Of a stretch of DNA of 64,000 bases, positions 7,480 to 16,059 are shown piece after piece. The stretch covers positions 40,935 to 104,934 of the forward strand of contig NZDE01000019.1 of assembly GCA_002690045.1 (NCBI GenBank), given 5' to 3'. Origin of the DNA: Alphaproteobacteria bacterium. GTDB lineage: Bacteria; Pseudomonadota; Alphaproteobacteria; Micavibrionales; Micavibrionaceae. Positions within the stretch are counted from its first letter, which is position 1; every line of letters begins with the position of its first letter. The notes under the pieces are model-generated. The model did not search any database. It saw only the letters and a program-made list of their open reading frames with translations, and was not told the origin of the DNA. The position numbers and the translations under genes were made by a program.

Positions 7480-10071
7480 ATGAAAGATTTAGACGACACA
7501 AACAGCACATTGGATAATTTGCCCCCTGACACCGTGCGCACCAAATACTGGCACACGCTTGATGACGGGCGCGTTCAGTGTGATTTATGCCCGCGTGCCT
7601 GTAAAATGAAAGAAGGGCAGCGCGGCCTGTGCTTCATTCGTCAAAACACAGGCGGCGAAGTCGTGATGACCAGCTATGGCCGTTCATCAGGCTTCTGCAT
7701 CGACCCAATCGAGAAAAAGCCGCTTAATCATTTCTACCCCGGCACAGCCGTGTTATCGCTCGGCACGGCGGGCTGTAATTTATCCTGTAATTTTTGCCAA
7801 AACTGGGACATTTCCAAAGCGCGCGCTATGGATAGTATCCAAGACCTCGCCCGCCCCGAAGCCATCGCCGAAGCGGCGGTAAAGACAGGCTCTAAATCCG
7901 TCGCCTTTACATATAACGACCCCGTCATTTTCCATGAATATGCGATTGATATTGCCGCCGCCTGTCATGAGGTCGGCGTCAAAACCGTGGCCGTCACGGC
8001 AGGCTATGTATGCGATGAACCGCGCAAAGAGTTTTACAATTATATGGATGCCGCAAATGTTGATTTAAAAGCCTTCTCAGAAGATTTTTACTGGCGGCAA
8101 ACCAAAAGCGCCCTGCGCCCTGTACTTGATACATTAGAATACCTAAAACACGAAACTAATGTCTGGTTTGAGATTACAACATTGCTCATTCCTGATGAAA
8201 ATGATTCCACCCGCGAAATCACTGAACAATGCGAATGGATGGTTGAACATCTAGGTACGGACGTCCCAATCCATTTCAGTGCCTTTCATCCTGATTACCG
8301 CATGAAGGATAAAAACCACACCCCGCCAGCAACATTAAAACGCGCGCGTAAAATCGCCCTCGATCACGGTTTAAAATATGTATACACGGGCAATGTCCAT
8401 AATCCTGAAGGCGACACGACCTATTGCCCCGGCTGCCACGCCGAAGTGATTAACCGTGATTGGTATCAAATTAATAATTGGGGCTTAACGGATAAAGGTG
8501 AATGTAAGCATTGCGGATACCAGATTGCCGGACGTTTTGATGGCCCTGCGGGCAATTGGGGGCGTAAACGCGTCCCTGTACGCATTGGCGATAAAGATGT
8601 TACAATCGCCCGCCCAGTCAGCAAACGCGCTGCCCCACCAAAGAAACAGCATAATATGCCGCCGGAAATGACCAGAAGGAGATATGAAATGCCCAAAGAT
8701 TCGGATTTAACCATGTTAGACCCACAAGTCGCAGGCATGTTCTACCCTGACAACCCATCCGTCTTGGCCACAACCGTTGACCAGATCATGAATAATGCGG
8801 CCGCGCCTAAAATGAACCCAAAGGCCATAATCGCCCCACATGCTGGCTATGTTTATTCCGGTCAAATTGCGGGCAGCGCTTATAAAGCCGTTGAACATCT
8901 GGCCGATAAAATCAAAAAAATTGTCCTATTCGGCCCGCCACACCGCATGCCGGTGAAAGGCATTTGCGTGCCTGATTATGATGCATTGCTGACCCCGCTT
9001 GGCCCCGTGACAATTAATAAAGAAGGACGCGACCAGCTGAAGGAACTTGATTTCGTCTACGCAGATAACGCCCCCTTTAAAGGCGAACATGATTTAGAAG
9101 TCCAGTTGCCGTTTATTCAGCGCGTTTTTGAACATGCGGAGATTATCCCCGCTTTAGTCGGGCAAACCACGCCAGAGCAAGTTGCAGAAGCCCTCGATAA
9201 GCTCTGGGGCGGTGAAGAAACCCTGATCATCATTTCATCGGACTTATCCCATTACGAGAAATATGATGACACCTATAAATTAGACAATGCCGCTGCCGTG
9301 GCGATTGAAACACTCAACCCTAATAGCTTGGGCGATATGCAAGCTTGCGGCCGCCACGCCATTCGCGGCCTATTAGTCGAAGCCCGCCGCCGTCAAATGC
9401 GCGCAACGACCATAGACCTACGTAATAGCGGCGACACCAAAGGCGATAAAAGCCGCTGCGTTGGCTATGGCGCGTTTATTTTTGAATATAATGACGACAT
9501 CAAAATGGATCCTGTCTTTGCCGAAAACCTGCTGACCGTTGCCAAAGCCATGGTCATACAAACCGCAAAAACAGGGCAAAAAGCCAAATTACAGTTAAAA
9601 GGCGTACCGCGCAGCTTGATGAATCAACGCGGCGTATTTGTCACTATTAATAAAAATGGGCAGCTTCGTGGCTGCTATGGTTCGTTCCTGCCCAACAAAC
9701 CCATGGTGCTTGATGTCGCCGAACAAGCTTTTAATGCAGGCTTCCAAGACCCTCGCTTTAAACCTTTAACAGTGGATGAGCTGAAAGAATGCGATATTGC
9801 TTTATCCGTCCTCTCCATCCCCGGCCCACTTGAATTTGACGATGAAGCCGATTTGCTCAGCAAAATACAGCCGAATATTGATGGGCTAATCCTTAAAGAC
9901 GGACGCAATCAAGGTCTATTCCTACCGCAAGTCTGGGAAAGCCTCACCACGCCAGAAGACTTCTTAAAAGGCCTAAAACGCAAAGCAGGTTTGCCCGAAG
10001 ACCACTGGTCTGATACACTAACCATCCAACGCTTCACGGCAGAAAAAATCGGCCCAGTATCTTTAATCTAA
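7480..10071 (+). CDS. Three-way fusion: AmmeMemoRadiSam radical SAM + Memo + AMMECR1
   Basis: This 863-residue protein fuses three families that are usually separate genes. Residues about 1-390 are the AmmeMemoRadiSam radical SAM enzyme: an N-terminal CDLCPRAC-type cysteine cluster, the 4Fe-4S/SAM motif C99-x3-C103-x2-C106 (GCNLSCNFC), and a C-terminal CPGC...CKHC zinc-like pair. Residues about 405-680 are Memo-like, with APHAGYVYSG (H455), GPPH (H488), EHDLEVQLPF, SSDLSHY (D588, H591) and C660 in RCVGYGAF. Residues about 690-863 are AMMECR1-like, with the hallmark LRGCYG at 729-734 and a C-terminal PQVW motif. The biochemical job of this system is not established. A strong internal ribosome-binding site precedes Met404 at the first domain junction, so a shorter Memo-AMMECR1 product is plausible. 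No frameshift is needed to join the domains. Confidence 0.92.
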   Translation: MKDLDDTNSTLDNLPPDTVRTKYWHTLDDGRVQCDLCPRACKMKEGQRGLCFIRQNTGGEVVMTSYGRSSGFCIDPIEKKPLNHFYPGTAVLSLGTAGCNLSCNFCQNWDISKARAMDSIQDLARPEAIAEAAVKTGSKSVAFTYNDPVIFHEYAIDIAAACHEVGVKTVAVTAGYVCDEPRKEFYNYMDAANVDLKAFSEDFYWRQTKSALRPVLDTLEYLKHETNVWFEITTLLIPDENDSTREITEQCEWMVEHLGTDVPIHFSAFHPDYRMKDKNHTPPATLKRARKIALDHGLKYVYTGNVHNPEGDTTYCPGCHAEVINRDWYQINNWGLTDKGECKHCGYQIAGRFDGPAGNWGRKRVPVRIGDKDVTIARPVSKRAAPPKKQHNMPPEMTRRRYEMPKDSDLTMLDPQVAGMFYPDNPSVLATTVDQIMNNAAAPKMNPKAIIAPHAGYVYSGQIAGSAYKAVEHLADKIKKIVLFGPPHRMPVKGICVPDYDALLTPLGPVTINKEGRDQLKELDFVYADNAPFKGEHDLEVQLPFIQRVFEHAEIIPALVGQTTPEQVAEALDKLWGGEETLIIISSDLSHYEKYDDTYKLDNAAAVAIETLNPNSLGDMQACGRHAIRGLLVEARRRQMRATTIDLRNSGDTKGDKSRCVGYGAFIFEYNDDIKMDPVFAENLLTVAKAMVIQTAKTGQKAKLQLKGVPRSLMNQRGVFVTINKNGQLRGCYGSFLPNKPMVLDVAEQAFNAGFQDPRFKPLTVDELKECDIALSVLSIPGPLEFDDEADLLSKIQPNIDGLILKDGRNQGLFLPQVWESLTTPEDFLKGLKRKAGLPEDHWSDTLTIQRFTAEKIGPVSLI
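8674..8691 (+). promoter_or_regulatory. Internal ribosome-binding site and in-frame start codon
   Basis: AGAAGGAG (8674-8681) is followed after seven bases by an in-frame ATG (8689-8691, codon 404 of the fusion). It falls exactly in the linker between the radical SAM and Memo domains and is a better match to a Shine-Dalgarno site than most annotated starts nearby. It would give a 460-residue Memo-AMMECR1 protein. It is either a functional second start or a relic of formerly separate genes. Confidence 0.6.
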
Positions 10072-10107
10072 AAACATTTTCTTGATGCGCAAAAGGGGGC
10101 GCGCAAA

Positions 10108-11619
10108 ATGGATAAATATATTCTCGGTCTACGCGAAGATGGCTTTGACCTATTTCACATGATTTTCATGGGTTTTTGGCAGGCGGGCTTTGCGTTTGGC
10201 GGCCTGTTATTTGCGGGGATTGGGTTACTGATCCTATTGGATTTTTTCAGTTGGCGCACCAGTAAGCATAAATATGTCACCCATGGCGATATTATCGGCG
10301 TGCGCGTTGGCGGCATGAAGAAAAAAGATGATGACATAGCAGAAGACGAAACTGAAATAGATGCGCGCCTTCAAAAGATAGCCGAAGAATATGCCGAAAA
10401 ACGTAAATCTGGCGGCGGCAAAATATCAGGTTTCTTTGGCAATATTATTGGCGTTGTTATGGTTCTCCTCATTTTTGCTGTCCCTGTAACCTTTATTGGT
10501 TTTGGTGCCTATCAAATGATTGATTATTACAAGGTGCAAGATGTCGGTTTCCGCACCAAAGGCACGGTCGTTGACCATAAACGTTATAGCAGCACTAATA
10601 GCCAAAGTACCTATGCCGCTATATTTGCCTATACAGATGATAAAGGCCGCCAGTGGCGTGCCCCTGACCGCGTGAGCAGCAGTAAATTAAAATTACAAAG
10701 CGGCACACAAAAGACATTAATTTACGACCCGAGAAACCCGCAGCATTTTTATGTTGATGATTATTGGTACAACATGACAACGCCCACATTATTTATGGGC
10801 ATTGGCATGATCGTTTTATTTTTCTTAACAGGTGGGGGCGGACGCATAGCCGAGCGGTTTAGCCGATCTAAACAATACACATCTGCCCCACAGAAAAAAC
10901 GCAACACGCAAGATTACGCGGGCGAAATGTATTATGAAGCGATTGAATATATCACCAAAGACGGTACACGCATCCGCACCACAACGGATAGTGGCAGCTC
11001 ATCTCTGCTCAGTAAAGTCCCAGGGACGCGCGTCAGCATCATTGCCGATACCCGAGACCCACATAAAATTCGCCGTCAAGGCATGTTATGGTTTTGGCTC
11101 GCGCTGCTTATATTCATCGCCCCAGGGGCGGGCTTCCTTTTCCTTGCCTTCCATAAAGGCATTAGCCCTGTTTTCTTGCTCGTTTTCGCTGTTCTCGCGC
11201 TCAAAAAAGGCGGGTTCATTTTCAAAATCTGGCGAGAATATAAGGCTTTGTCTCCCGAAGAAAAAGACGCGAAGAAAGATCAATTCGCCATTCGCCGCGC
11301 AGAGCGCAAAGATGCGCATGAACAAAAGCCTCTGCTTGATAAATACGACGTCCGTGACCGCATACGCGTTTATCAAGCACAATGCCGCATTAGCGGCCTA
11401 CTCACCTTTATGCTTGCAAGTGGCTTACTGATTGCAGGATATTATAATTATCCTGAATTCTTCACGATGCTGTTCACTACCCCGCAAGACATCTTGCAGA
11501 TTGATTTAGGTAAACTAAAAGAAAAACAAACCATGGCGCTCATCCTGAGCTGTATTGGCGCATTGTTTATGCTGCTCAGCCTTCATAGCTTCAAAACTTC
11601 AGGGAAACGGTTTTCTTAA
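10108..11619 (+). CDS. Multi-pass membrane protein with DUF3592-like domain
   Basis: The protein has 503 residues. Hydrophobic helices lie near residues 24-46, 114-136, 226-246, 328-365 and 430-450, with a last one near the C-terminus. Between helices lie two soluble segments of the DUF3592 kind; the first reads 'TKGTVVDHKRYSS' then 'SGTQKTLIYDPRNPQHFYVDDYW', the usual pattern of this uncharacterised family. A second, weaker copy ('GTRVSIIADTRDPHKIR') follows. The charged stretch after helix 1 contains a Lys/Asp/Glu-rich linker. It starts 36 bp after the fusion gene on the same strand, behind AAGGGGG, so the two may be co-transcribed. Function unknown. Confidence 0.7.
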   Translation: MDKYILGLREDGFDLFHMIFMGFWQAGFAFGGLLFAGIGLLILLDFFSWRTSKHKYVTHGDIIGVRVGGMKKKDDDIAEDETEIDARLQKIAEEYAEKRKSGGGKISGFFGNIIGVVMVLLIFAVPVTFIGFGAYQMIDYYKVQDVGFRTKGTVVDHKRYSSTNSQSTYAAIFAYTDDKGRQWRAPDRVSSSKLKLQSGTQKTLIYDPRNPQHFYVDDYWYNMTTPTLFMGIGMIVLFFLTGGGGRIAERFSRSKQYTSAPQKKRNTQDYAGEMYYEAIEYITKDGTRIRTTTDSGSSSLLSKVPGTRVSIIADTRDPHKIRRQGMLWFWLALLIFIAPGAGFLFLAFHKGISPVFLLVFAVLALKKGGFIFKIWREYKALSPEEKDAKKDQFAIRRAERKDAHEQKPLLDKYDVRDRIRVYQAQCRISGLLTFMLASGLLIAGYYNYPEFFTMLFTTPQDILQIDLGKLKEKQTMALILSCIGALFMLLSLHSFKTSGKRFS

Positions 11620-11636
11620 CGTAACGCAGAGCCGCC

Positions 11637-13391
11637 TTACATACCAATGCCTTGCTGTGGCTGAGCGGGTATATTCGCATCTGGTTGTTTTGCCTGCGTA
11701 TCTTGAGGGTTCTGGTCACCAGACAAACTAACAGCCGCTTTTGTGATATCATATGAAGATCCATTTTTAAGCATTTCAGCATCACGGATAATCTCAGTCA
11801 ACCCTGCCGAAAGATCTGACGCTGCCTCAAGGCGCATAATTTCCCCGCCATTATGAAGCTTATGCTGGAAATCATCCGCAAAGATTTTTGCTTCATCTGG
11901 CTTCATACCTGCCTTAACCAGTTGTTTTTCGATTTCCGCAGGCCCTTGCGTACGCAATCCATCCAAATCCTGTAAAACTTTTTGTATTTTCATGTTGCCA
12001 TACTCCATATCTGCAACATCTATATCTTGCGCAATTTCTAACAACAGCTCCTTTGGCACATCAAGCCCTTCAGCAACATATTCTGTATAAGCCGTCTTTA
12101 AGCTCTCTGGCAAACCATCAAAATCTTCAACATGTTCTTTCATGACATTTTCAACGAAAGTCATTGATCCTTCCCGATCTGGGTCAAAGGCATTCAGACT
12201 CGTTTTCACGGACTCGCTCACGCGCCGGTTAAGAAAATCAGCCGCCGCGTAATGTAAATCAATACGATATGGATCCATAGACATTTGCGGGATCGTTTTT
12301 TGTAAGTCGCCAAGACCTTCAAGATTACCTGATTGTATAGCCATCATTCTCTCAGCAAAAAGTTGATCGTTTGAGCCAACCTGATATCCTTTGATATCAT
12401 CTAATTTGGCCCCCGGGTGCATTTGCCCAGGGTTTTGCGGATCCATTGGCACATATCCGATACGGCCACCTGCCGCCAACATCGCAAAATTATAATTATA
12501 TGGTGATTGCTGCGGTAAGTGCCCATCAAAATTAAGCGGAATCAACATACGGTCAGCGCCATAAAAATTTCCACCGCTAGAGCCATCATCATTAACCGCC
12601 GTTGCCTCAAACACAGCGCCAGACTTACTGGATGTCACAAAAGCATGCCAGCCACGTAATACTTTTACATCCTCATCCTTACCAATAAGCTCTTCAAAAT
12701 CAGGCGCGACAAAACCGCCAATCATATACATACCACCTTGCGCATTAAAATATGATCCTGCTGATTTTAAGCTGCCGTCATCTGCGGGTAAAAGATCATC
12801 TTCGATCGCTTGCATAATCATACCCTTCAGCGCCGACATTTTCTCACATTCAAAATCAGTGGTATAGCTCGTATTCATATCAGCGTGTCCTTCAATATCA
12901 CGCGATAAGCTATTCAAATTGTTATTTGAGATAATTTCATTGCTAGATTGTGCATAATGTTCAGGCATATCATTAGCCTCAACCGCATTTGTATCTAATC
13001 GGTATTGTCGCAGCCCATCTACGCGCTCAACTCCTTCAAAGACCGCTTCGGACAAAACCTGCTCATAGGCTAAACGCTGCTCTAATGTCGCGGGGTCTGC
13101 GGCTTTCAAGGCTTTGTATTCATCACTATGCCGTACATCGTGCCGTGCATCTTGCACAACATCTTCAATTGTGCGCATCAATGCATCATCTTTAGAAAAA
13201 TCAATATTGATTTCCCCCTCAGGTCCGCGGAAATGCATTTTACCAGTTTCAATAAACGCGCGGAAATTCGTCATACCGACATCTACGCCGACAATGTCAC
13301 GCGAAATCCAACTACCCGTTGCCGCAGGAATGTAATCCTGCGCTGCTAAATTTGCACTTTTATCATTGAAAACGTCTTTATATTTACCCAT
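11637..13391 (-). CDS. Unknown large soluble protein (584 aa)
   Basis: I do not recognise this protein. The start at 13391 is chosen because GAAGG lies about eight bases upstream; an upstream ATG at 13421 would add ten residues without a better site. It is acidic and has no signal peptide or membrane helix. The N-terminal third includes 'GVDVGMTNFRAFIETGKM'; the middle has Gly/Asn/Tyr-rich loops; the last 250 residues are predicted helical; the tail is Gln/Pro-rich and ends QQGIGM. It converges with the DUF3592 gene and lies 58 bp downstream of acpS on the same strand. Nothing in context gives a role. Confidence 0.75.
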   Translation of the reverse strand: MGKYKDVFNDKSANLAAQDYIPAATGSWISRDIVGVDVGMTNFRAFIETGKMHFRGPEGEINIDFSKDDALMRTIEDVVQDARHDVRHSDEYKALKAADPATLEQRLAYEQVLSEAVFEGVERVDGLRQYRLDTNAVEANDMPEHYAQSSNEIISNNNLNSLSRDIEGHADMNTSYTTDFECEKMSALKGMIMQAIEDDLLPADDGSLKSAGSYFNAQGGMYMIGGFVAPDFEELIGKDEDVKVLRGWHAFVTSSKSGAVFEATAVNDDGSSGGNFYGADRMLIPLNFDGHLPQQSPYNYNFAMLAAGGRIGYVPMDPQNPGQMHPGAKLDDIKGYQVGSNDQLFAERMMAIQSGNLEGLGDLQKTIPQMSMDPYRIDLHYAAADFLNRRVSESVKTSLNAFDPDREGSMTFVENVMKEHVEDFDGLPESLKTAYTEYVAEGLDVPKELLLEIAQDIDVADMEYGNMKIQKVLQDLDGLRTQGPAEIEKQLVKAGMKPDEAKIFADDFQHKLHNGGEIMRLEAASDLSAGLTEIIRDAEMLKNGSSYDITKAAVSLSGDQNPQDTQAKQPDANIPAQPQQGIGM

Positions 13392-13449
13392 ACCACTTAC
13401 CTTCACACACAGGCAAAGCATAAGGGATAAAGGTTAATATATAGCTAAA

Positions 13450-13833
13450 TCAGGCCTCGAAAACCACATAAGCCACGGCATATGGCGGATCATCCGATAG
13501 TGAAATATGCGTTTTTATAGCGCTACCATCAATGCCATGTTTTTGTGCCAAGAAATCACGTGCATGCGCAGATATTTGTAATAGCGGCGCACCACTTTGT
13601 GCTTTCAAAACTTCCAAATCATGAAAAGATATATCTTTACCTATGCCCGTGCCAAAAGCTTTAGCCGCCGCTTCTTTGGCGGCATAGCGACGCGCAATAG
13701 CTGCACTATCATCACCAATTAAAGCGCGCTCAGCATCCGTAAAACAGCGCGCCAAAAAACGCACATCATGGCGCTTATAAATATCCTCAATGCGGGAAAT
13801 GCTAACAATATCCGTGCCAATTCCTAAAATCAT
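13450..13833 (-). CDS. acpS: Holo-[acyl-carrier-protein] synthase
   Basis: The 127-residue protein matches AcpS throughout: N-terminal GIGTDIVSISRIE with the Mg-binding Asp, 'FTDAERA', 'RRYAAKEAAAKAFGTGI' with the second metal ligand Glu, and a C-terminal 'HISLSDDPPYAVAYVV'. It transfers the 4'-phosphopantetheine arm of CoA to apo-acyl carrier protein, activating fatty acid synthesis. Length is standard for the family. It is followed on the same strand by the unknown 584-residue gene and preceded at 10 bp distance by the DUF2062 gene, suggesting co-transcription. Confidence 0.97.
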   Translation of the reverse strand: MILGIGTDIVSISRIEDIYKRHDVRFLARCFTDAERALIGDDSAAIARRYAAKEAAAKAFGTGIGKDISFHDLEVLKAQSGAPLLQISAHARDFLAQKHGIDGSAIKTHISLSDDPPYAVAYVVFEA

Positions 13834-13843
13834 ATCAGTGGCC

Positions 13844-14428
13844 TTAATTATCTTGTCCGGTTAACTGACGCGCCACTTTGTGAATAGTCTTCACTTGGCG
13901 TTTCTTCTGAAATTGTTTTAAGTGACGTACAAGAAATAAAAACACCACAAAAAATACTGGCCAAGTTAGCGCCGCTAACATGTATCCACCAACAAGCCAC
14001 GGCAGAAATAAATCCATCGGGTTATGAAGCGCCATATTCACGGATTCCATGACGGTTAAGCCTTCGGGCATATCCAAAGCAACATGCAAACCAAATAATG
14101 AAAATGTCGCCACGCCCAGATGGTAACTTAGCCACCACATAAACGGAAAAGTCCATGGATTGCCGATGATCGTCCCGACAAGTGACGCAAAATAATTCGC
14201 GCGCAAACAAAATGACAAAATAAAAGCCTGTACAATATGTGTTCCAATAATCGGCGTAAAAGAAATCGATGCACCCGCCGCCATACCACCTGCGATGCGG
14301 TAAGGACTGTCTGACAATCGCAAAACGCGATGCAGCATATATTTAGCCGTACGAATCCAGCCCATAGACGGCCATACGGTTTCCCGCATCGACTGTAAGA
14401 ATGTTAATGGACTTTTTCGTTGGAACAT
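13844..14428 (-). CDS. DUF2062 membrane protein
   Basis: The protein has 194 residues. The core 'SPYRIAGGMAAGASISFTPIIGTHIVQA' followed by 'NYFASLVGTIIGNPWTFPFMWW' is the signature of DUF2062, an integral membrane family of unknown function common in proteobacteria. Three to four membrane helices are visible, the last at about residues 145-170, followed by a basic C-terminal tail. It is encoded just upstream of acpS on the same strand; an association of DUF2062 genes with acpS and lepB regions is familiar from alphaproteobacteria. Confidence 0.82.
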   Translation of the reverse strand: MFQRKSPLTFLQSMRETVWPSMGWIRTAKYMLHRVLRLSDSPYRIAGGMAAGASISFTPIIGTHIVQAFILSFCLRANYFASLVGTIIGNPWTFPFMWWLSYHLGVATFSLFGLHVALDMPEGLTVMESVNMALHNPMDLFLPWLVGGYMLAALTWPVFFVVFLFLVRHLKQFQKKRQVKTIHKVARQLTGQDN

Positions 14429-14458
14429 ATATACCGCCTTAACTTATATTATCATGAA

Positions 14459-15313
14459 CTAAAAAGTAAATTCACGCATAACGCCCTTAGACCCCTTTTT
14501 CATAACCAAGCGAACTGTTTGTCCTTGCAAAAGCTCCTGCAAGTTTTCAACGCCATCAGGCGCTTTTATGCGTAACATCGCACGACGAGGGTCATCATCT
14601 TGCAGTTCCACTTCAGGCTTTCCAATAAGCAAAACTGTATCACCCGCATCAACAAAAAGGTCTACATGATCAAAACCGTGGGTGGCACGCGCCGCAACAA
14701 CTAAACTATCTTTAGATAGCACCGCAAGGTTAATCCCTAATGTTGATATTTCACCATCATGGGGCAAACGGCGCTTAGCAAAACGCATCTTTCCCTGATT
14801 TCTCGCCAAAATTTTATCTGATAAATCAGAATATTTTGGGATAGTTAGTACAAATTCTTGTGGCACACACACCATTTTACAGACCATATAAAACGCCTTT
14901 ATTTGACGGTTATAGCTCGTATTATCTTCAAAATCTGGCGCTAATTTAAGCTCAATTGGAAAAGCCGCTTTTTCCTTATATACAAAACTCGTCAAACCAT
15001 AGGCCTCATAACGCTCTGGTACAGGCCATTTAATGCTCGCTTCTTGAATACCGCTTTCAGGTAGCGGCGTTAAGCTTAAGGGAATACCCGCATCCCCCGG
15101 CAACCGCCAATAACTATGCCAATCATCCGCAAATTCCATTTGCAGTAACGCTTGATAAGACAGCGCATCTTCATGCATATCTTGCGCACTTACAAGCAGC
15201 CTTACACGCGATTCTTTCGCTTCATGCCAAATATCACCCTCAGCCATCGCGTTATTTGCAAAAACGAGTAGCACCAAGGCGCTCAAATATGGTAAAATTT
15301 TAATGTATTCCAT
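14459..15313 (-). CDS. DsbD-alpha-like periplasmic protein (thiol:disulfide interchange N-domain)
   Basis: The 284-residue protein has a signal peptide (MEYIKILPYLSALVLLVFANNAMA). It is followed by an immunoglobulin-like domain resembling the N-terminal, ScsB/DsbD-alpha part of protein-disulfide reductases. Typical points are 'FADDWHSYWRLPGDAGIPLSL', 'IKWPVPERYEAYGL', 'FVYKEKAAFPIEL' and the redox-active pair C-x3-C (CKMVC, followed by VPQ). The transmembrane and thioredoxin domains of full DsbD are absent, and no partner gene is adjacent, so it either works with a DsbD encoded elsewhere or is a stand-alone form. Confidence 0.8.
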   Translation of the reverse strand: MEYIKILPYLSALVLLVFANNAMAEGDIWHEAKESRVRLLVSAQDMHEDALSYQALLQMEFADDWHSYWRLPGDAGIPLSLTPLPESGIQEASIKWPVPERYEAYGLTSFVYKEKAAFPIELKLAPDFEDNTSYNRQIKAFYMVCKMVCVPQEFVLTIPKYSDLSDKILARNQGKMRFAKRRLPHDGEISTLGINLAVLSKDSLVVAARATHGFDHVDLFVDAGDTVLLIGKPEVELQDDDPRRAMLRIKAPDGVENLQELLQGQTVRLVMKKGSKGVMREFTF

Positions 15314-15399
15314 TTGCTTTTATTTTTGGTTAAACCTATATATTGATAATAAGTGTTTATCGCCATAAATAAAGGAATATCTGTTTATAAGGGCTAAAA

Positions 15400-15984
15400 A
15401 TGTCGGACGACAAACAAACTAAACCTTCTTCCTATTTGGCTGGCAAGTTATTGGTGGCCATGCCGTCTATGGATGATGATAACTTCAAGCAAGCGACTAT
15501 ATTCCTCTGTGCACATGACGAAAAAGGCGCAATGGGGCTTATCGTTAATGATAAAATGCCAAATATAGATTTTGAACAGCTGCTTATAAAACTGAAAATT
15601 GAGCGCGGCGATGGCCGCAGCGTAAAAATGCCGGTTCTACGCGGCGGACCGCTTGATTCATCACGCGGTTTTGTCCTGCACAGTAAAGATTTCAACCGTA
15701 AAGACACAATTGATGTTAATGACCGCTTTAGCGTTACAGGCACAATGGATGCCTTAAAAGCCATTGCGGATGGCACAGGGCCTAATGATGCAATCTTTAT
15801 GCTCGGCTATTCTAGTTGGGGCGCTGGCCAATTAGAAACAGAACTTAAAGAAAATAGTTGGATTATCGTTGATGCTGATAGCGACATTATTTTCAACACA
15901 ACGCCTGATAAAGTGTGGCGTAAGGCCCTATCTAAAATTGGGGTTAATCCAGACATGATATCCAACGTCACCGGCAACGCCTAG
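15400..15984 (+). CDS. YqgE/AlgH family protein (UPF0301)
   Basis: The 194-residue protein shows the family landmarks: 'LAGKLLVAMPSMDDDNFKQATIFLCAHDEKGAMGLIVN', a central 'LRGGPLDSSRGFVLHS' and 'FMLGYSSWGAGQLETELKENSWI'. AlgH/YqgE proteins are cytoplasmic and widespread; a precise molecular function is not settled. Transcription is divergent from the DsbD-like gene. Start chosen at the ATG behind AAGGG. Confidence 0.93.
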   Translation: MSDDKQTKPSSYLAGKLLVAMPSMDDDNFKQATIFLCAHDEKGAMGLIVNDKMPNIDFEQLLIKLKIERGDGRSVKMPVLRGGPLDSSRGFVLHSKDFNRKDTIDVNDRFSVTGTMDALKAIADGTGPNDAIFMLGYSSWGAGQLETELKENSWIIVDADSDIIFNTTPDKVWRKALSKIGVNPDMISNVTGNA

Positions 15985-16059
15985 TTACTTAACATAAATT
16001 TGTCAGCCTACATAAACTATGTTACACTCCCAATGCGTTAATTTTATCAAGGGGGCAGC

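Noticed and set aside
10934..11431. 165-residue plus-strand ORF inside the DUF3592 gene
   Set aside because: It is out of frame with a gene showing clear membrane helices and a family domain; its sequence is low-complexity and Ser/Arg/Lys-rich, typical of a shadow frame.
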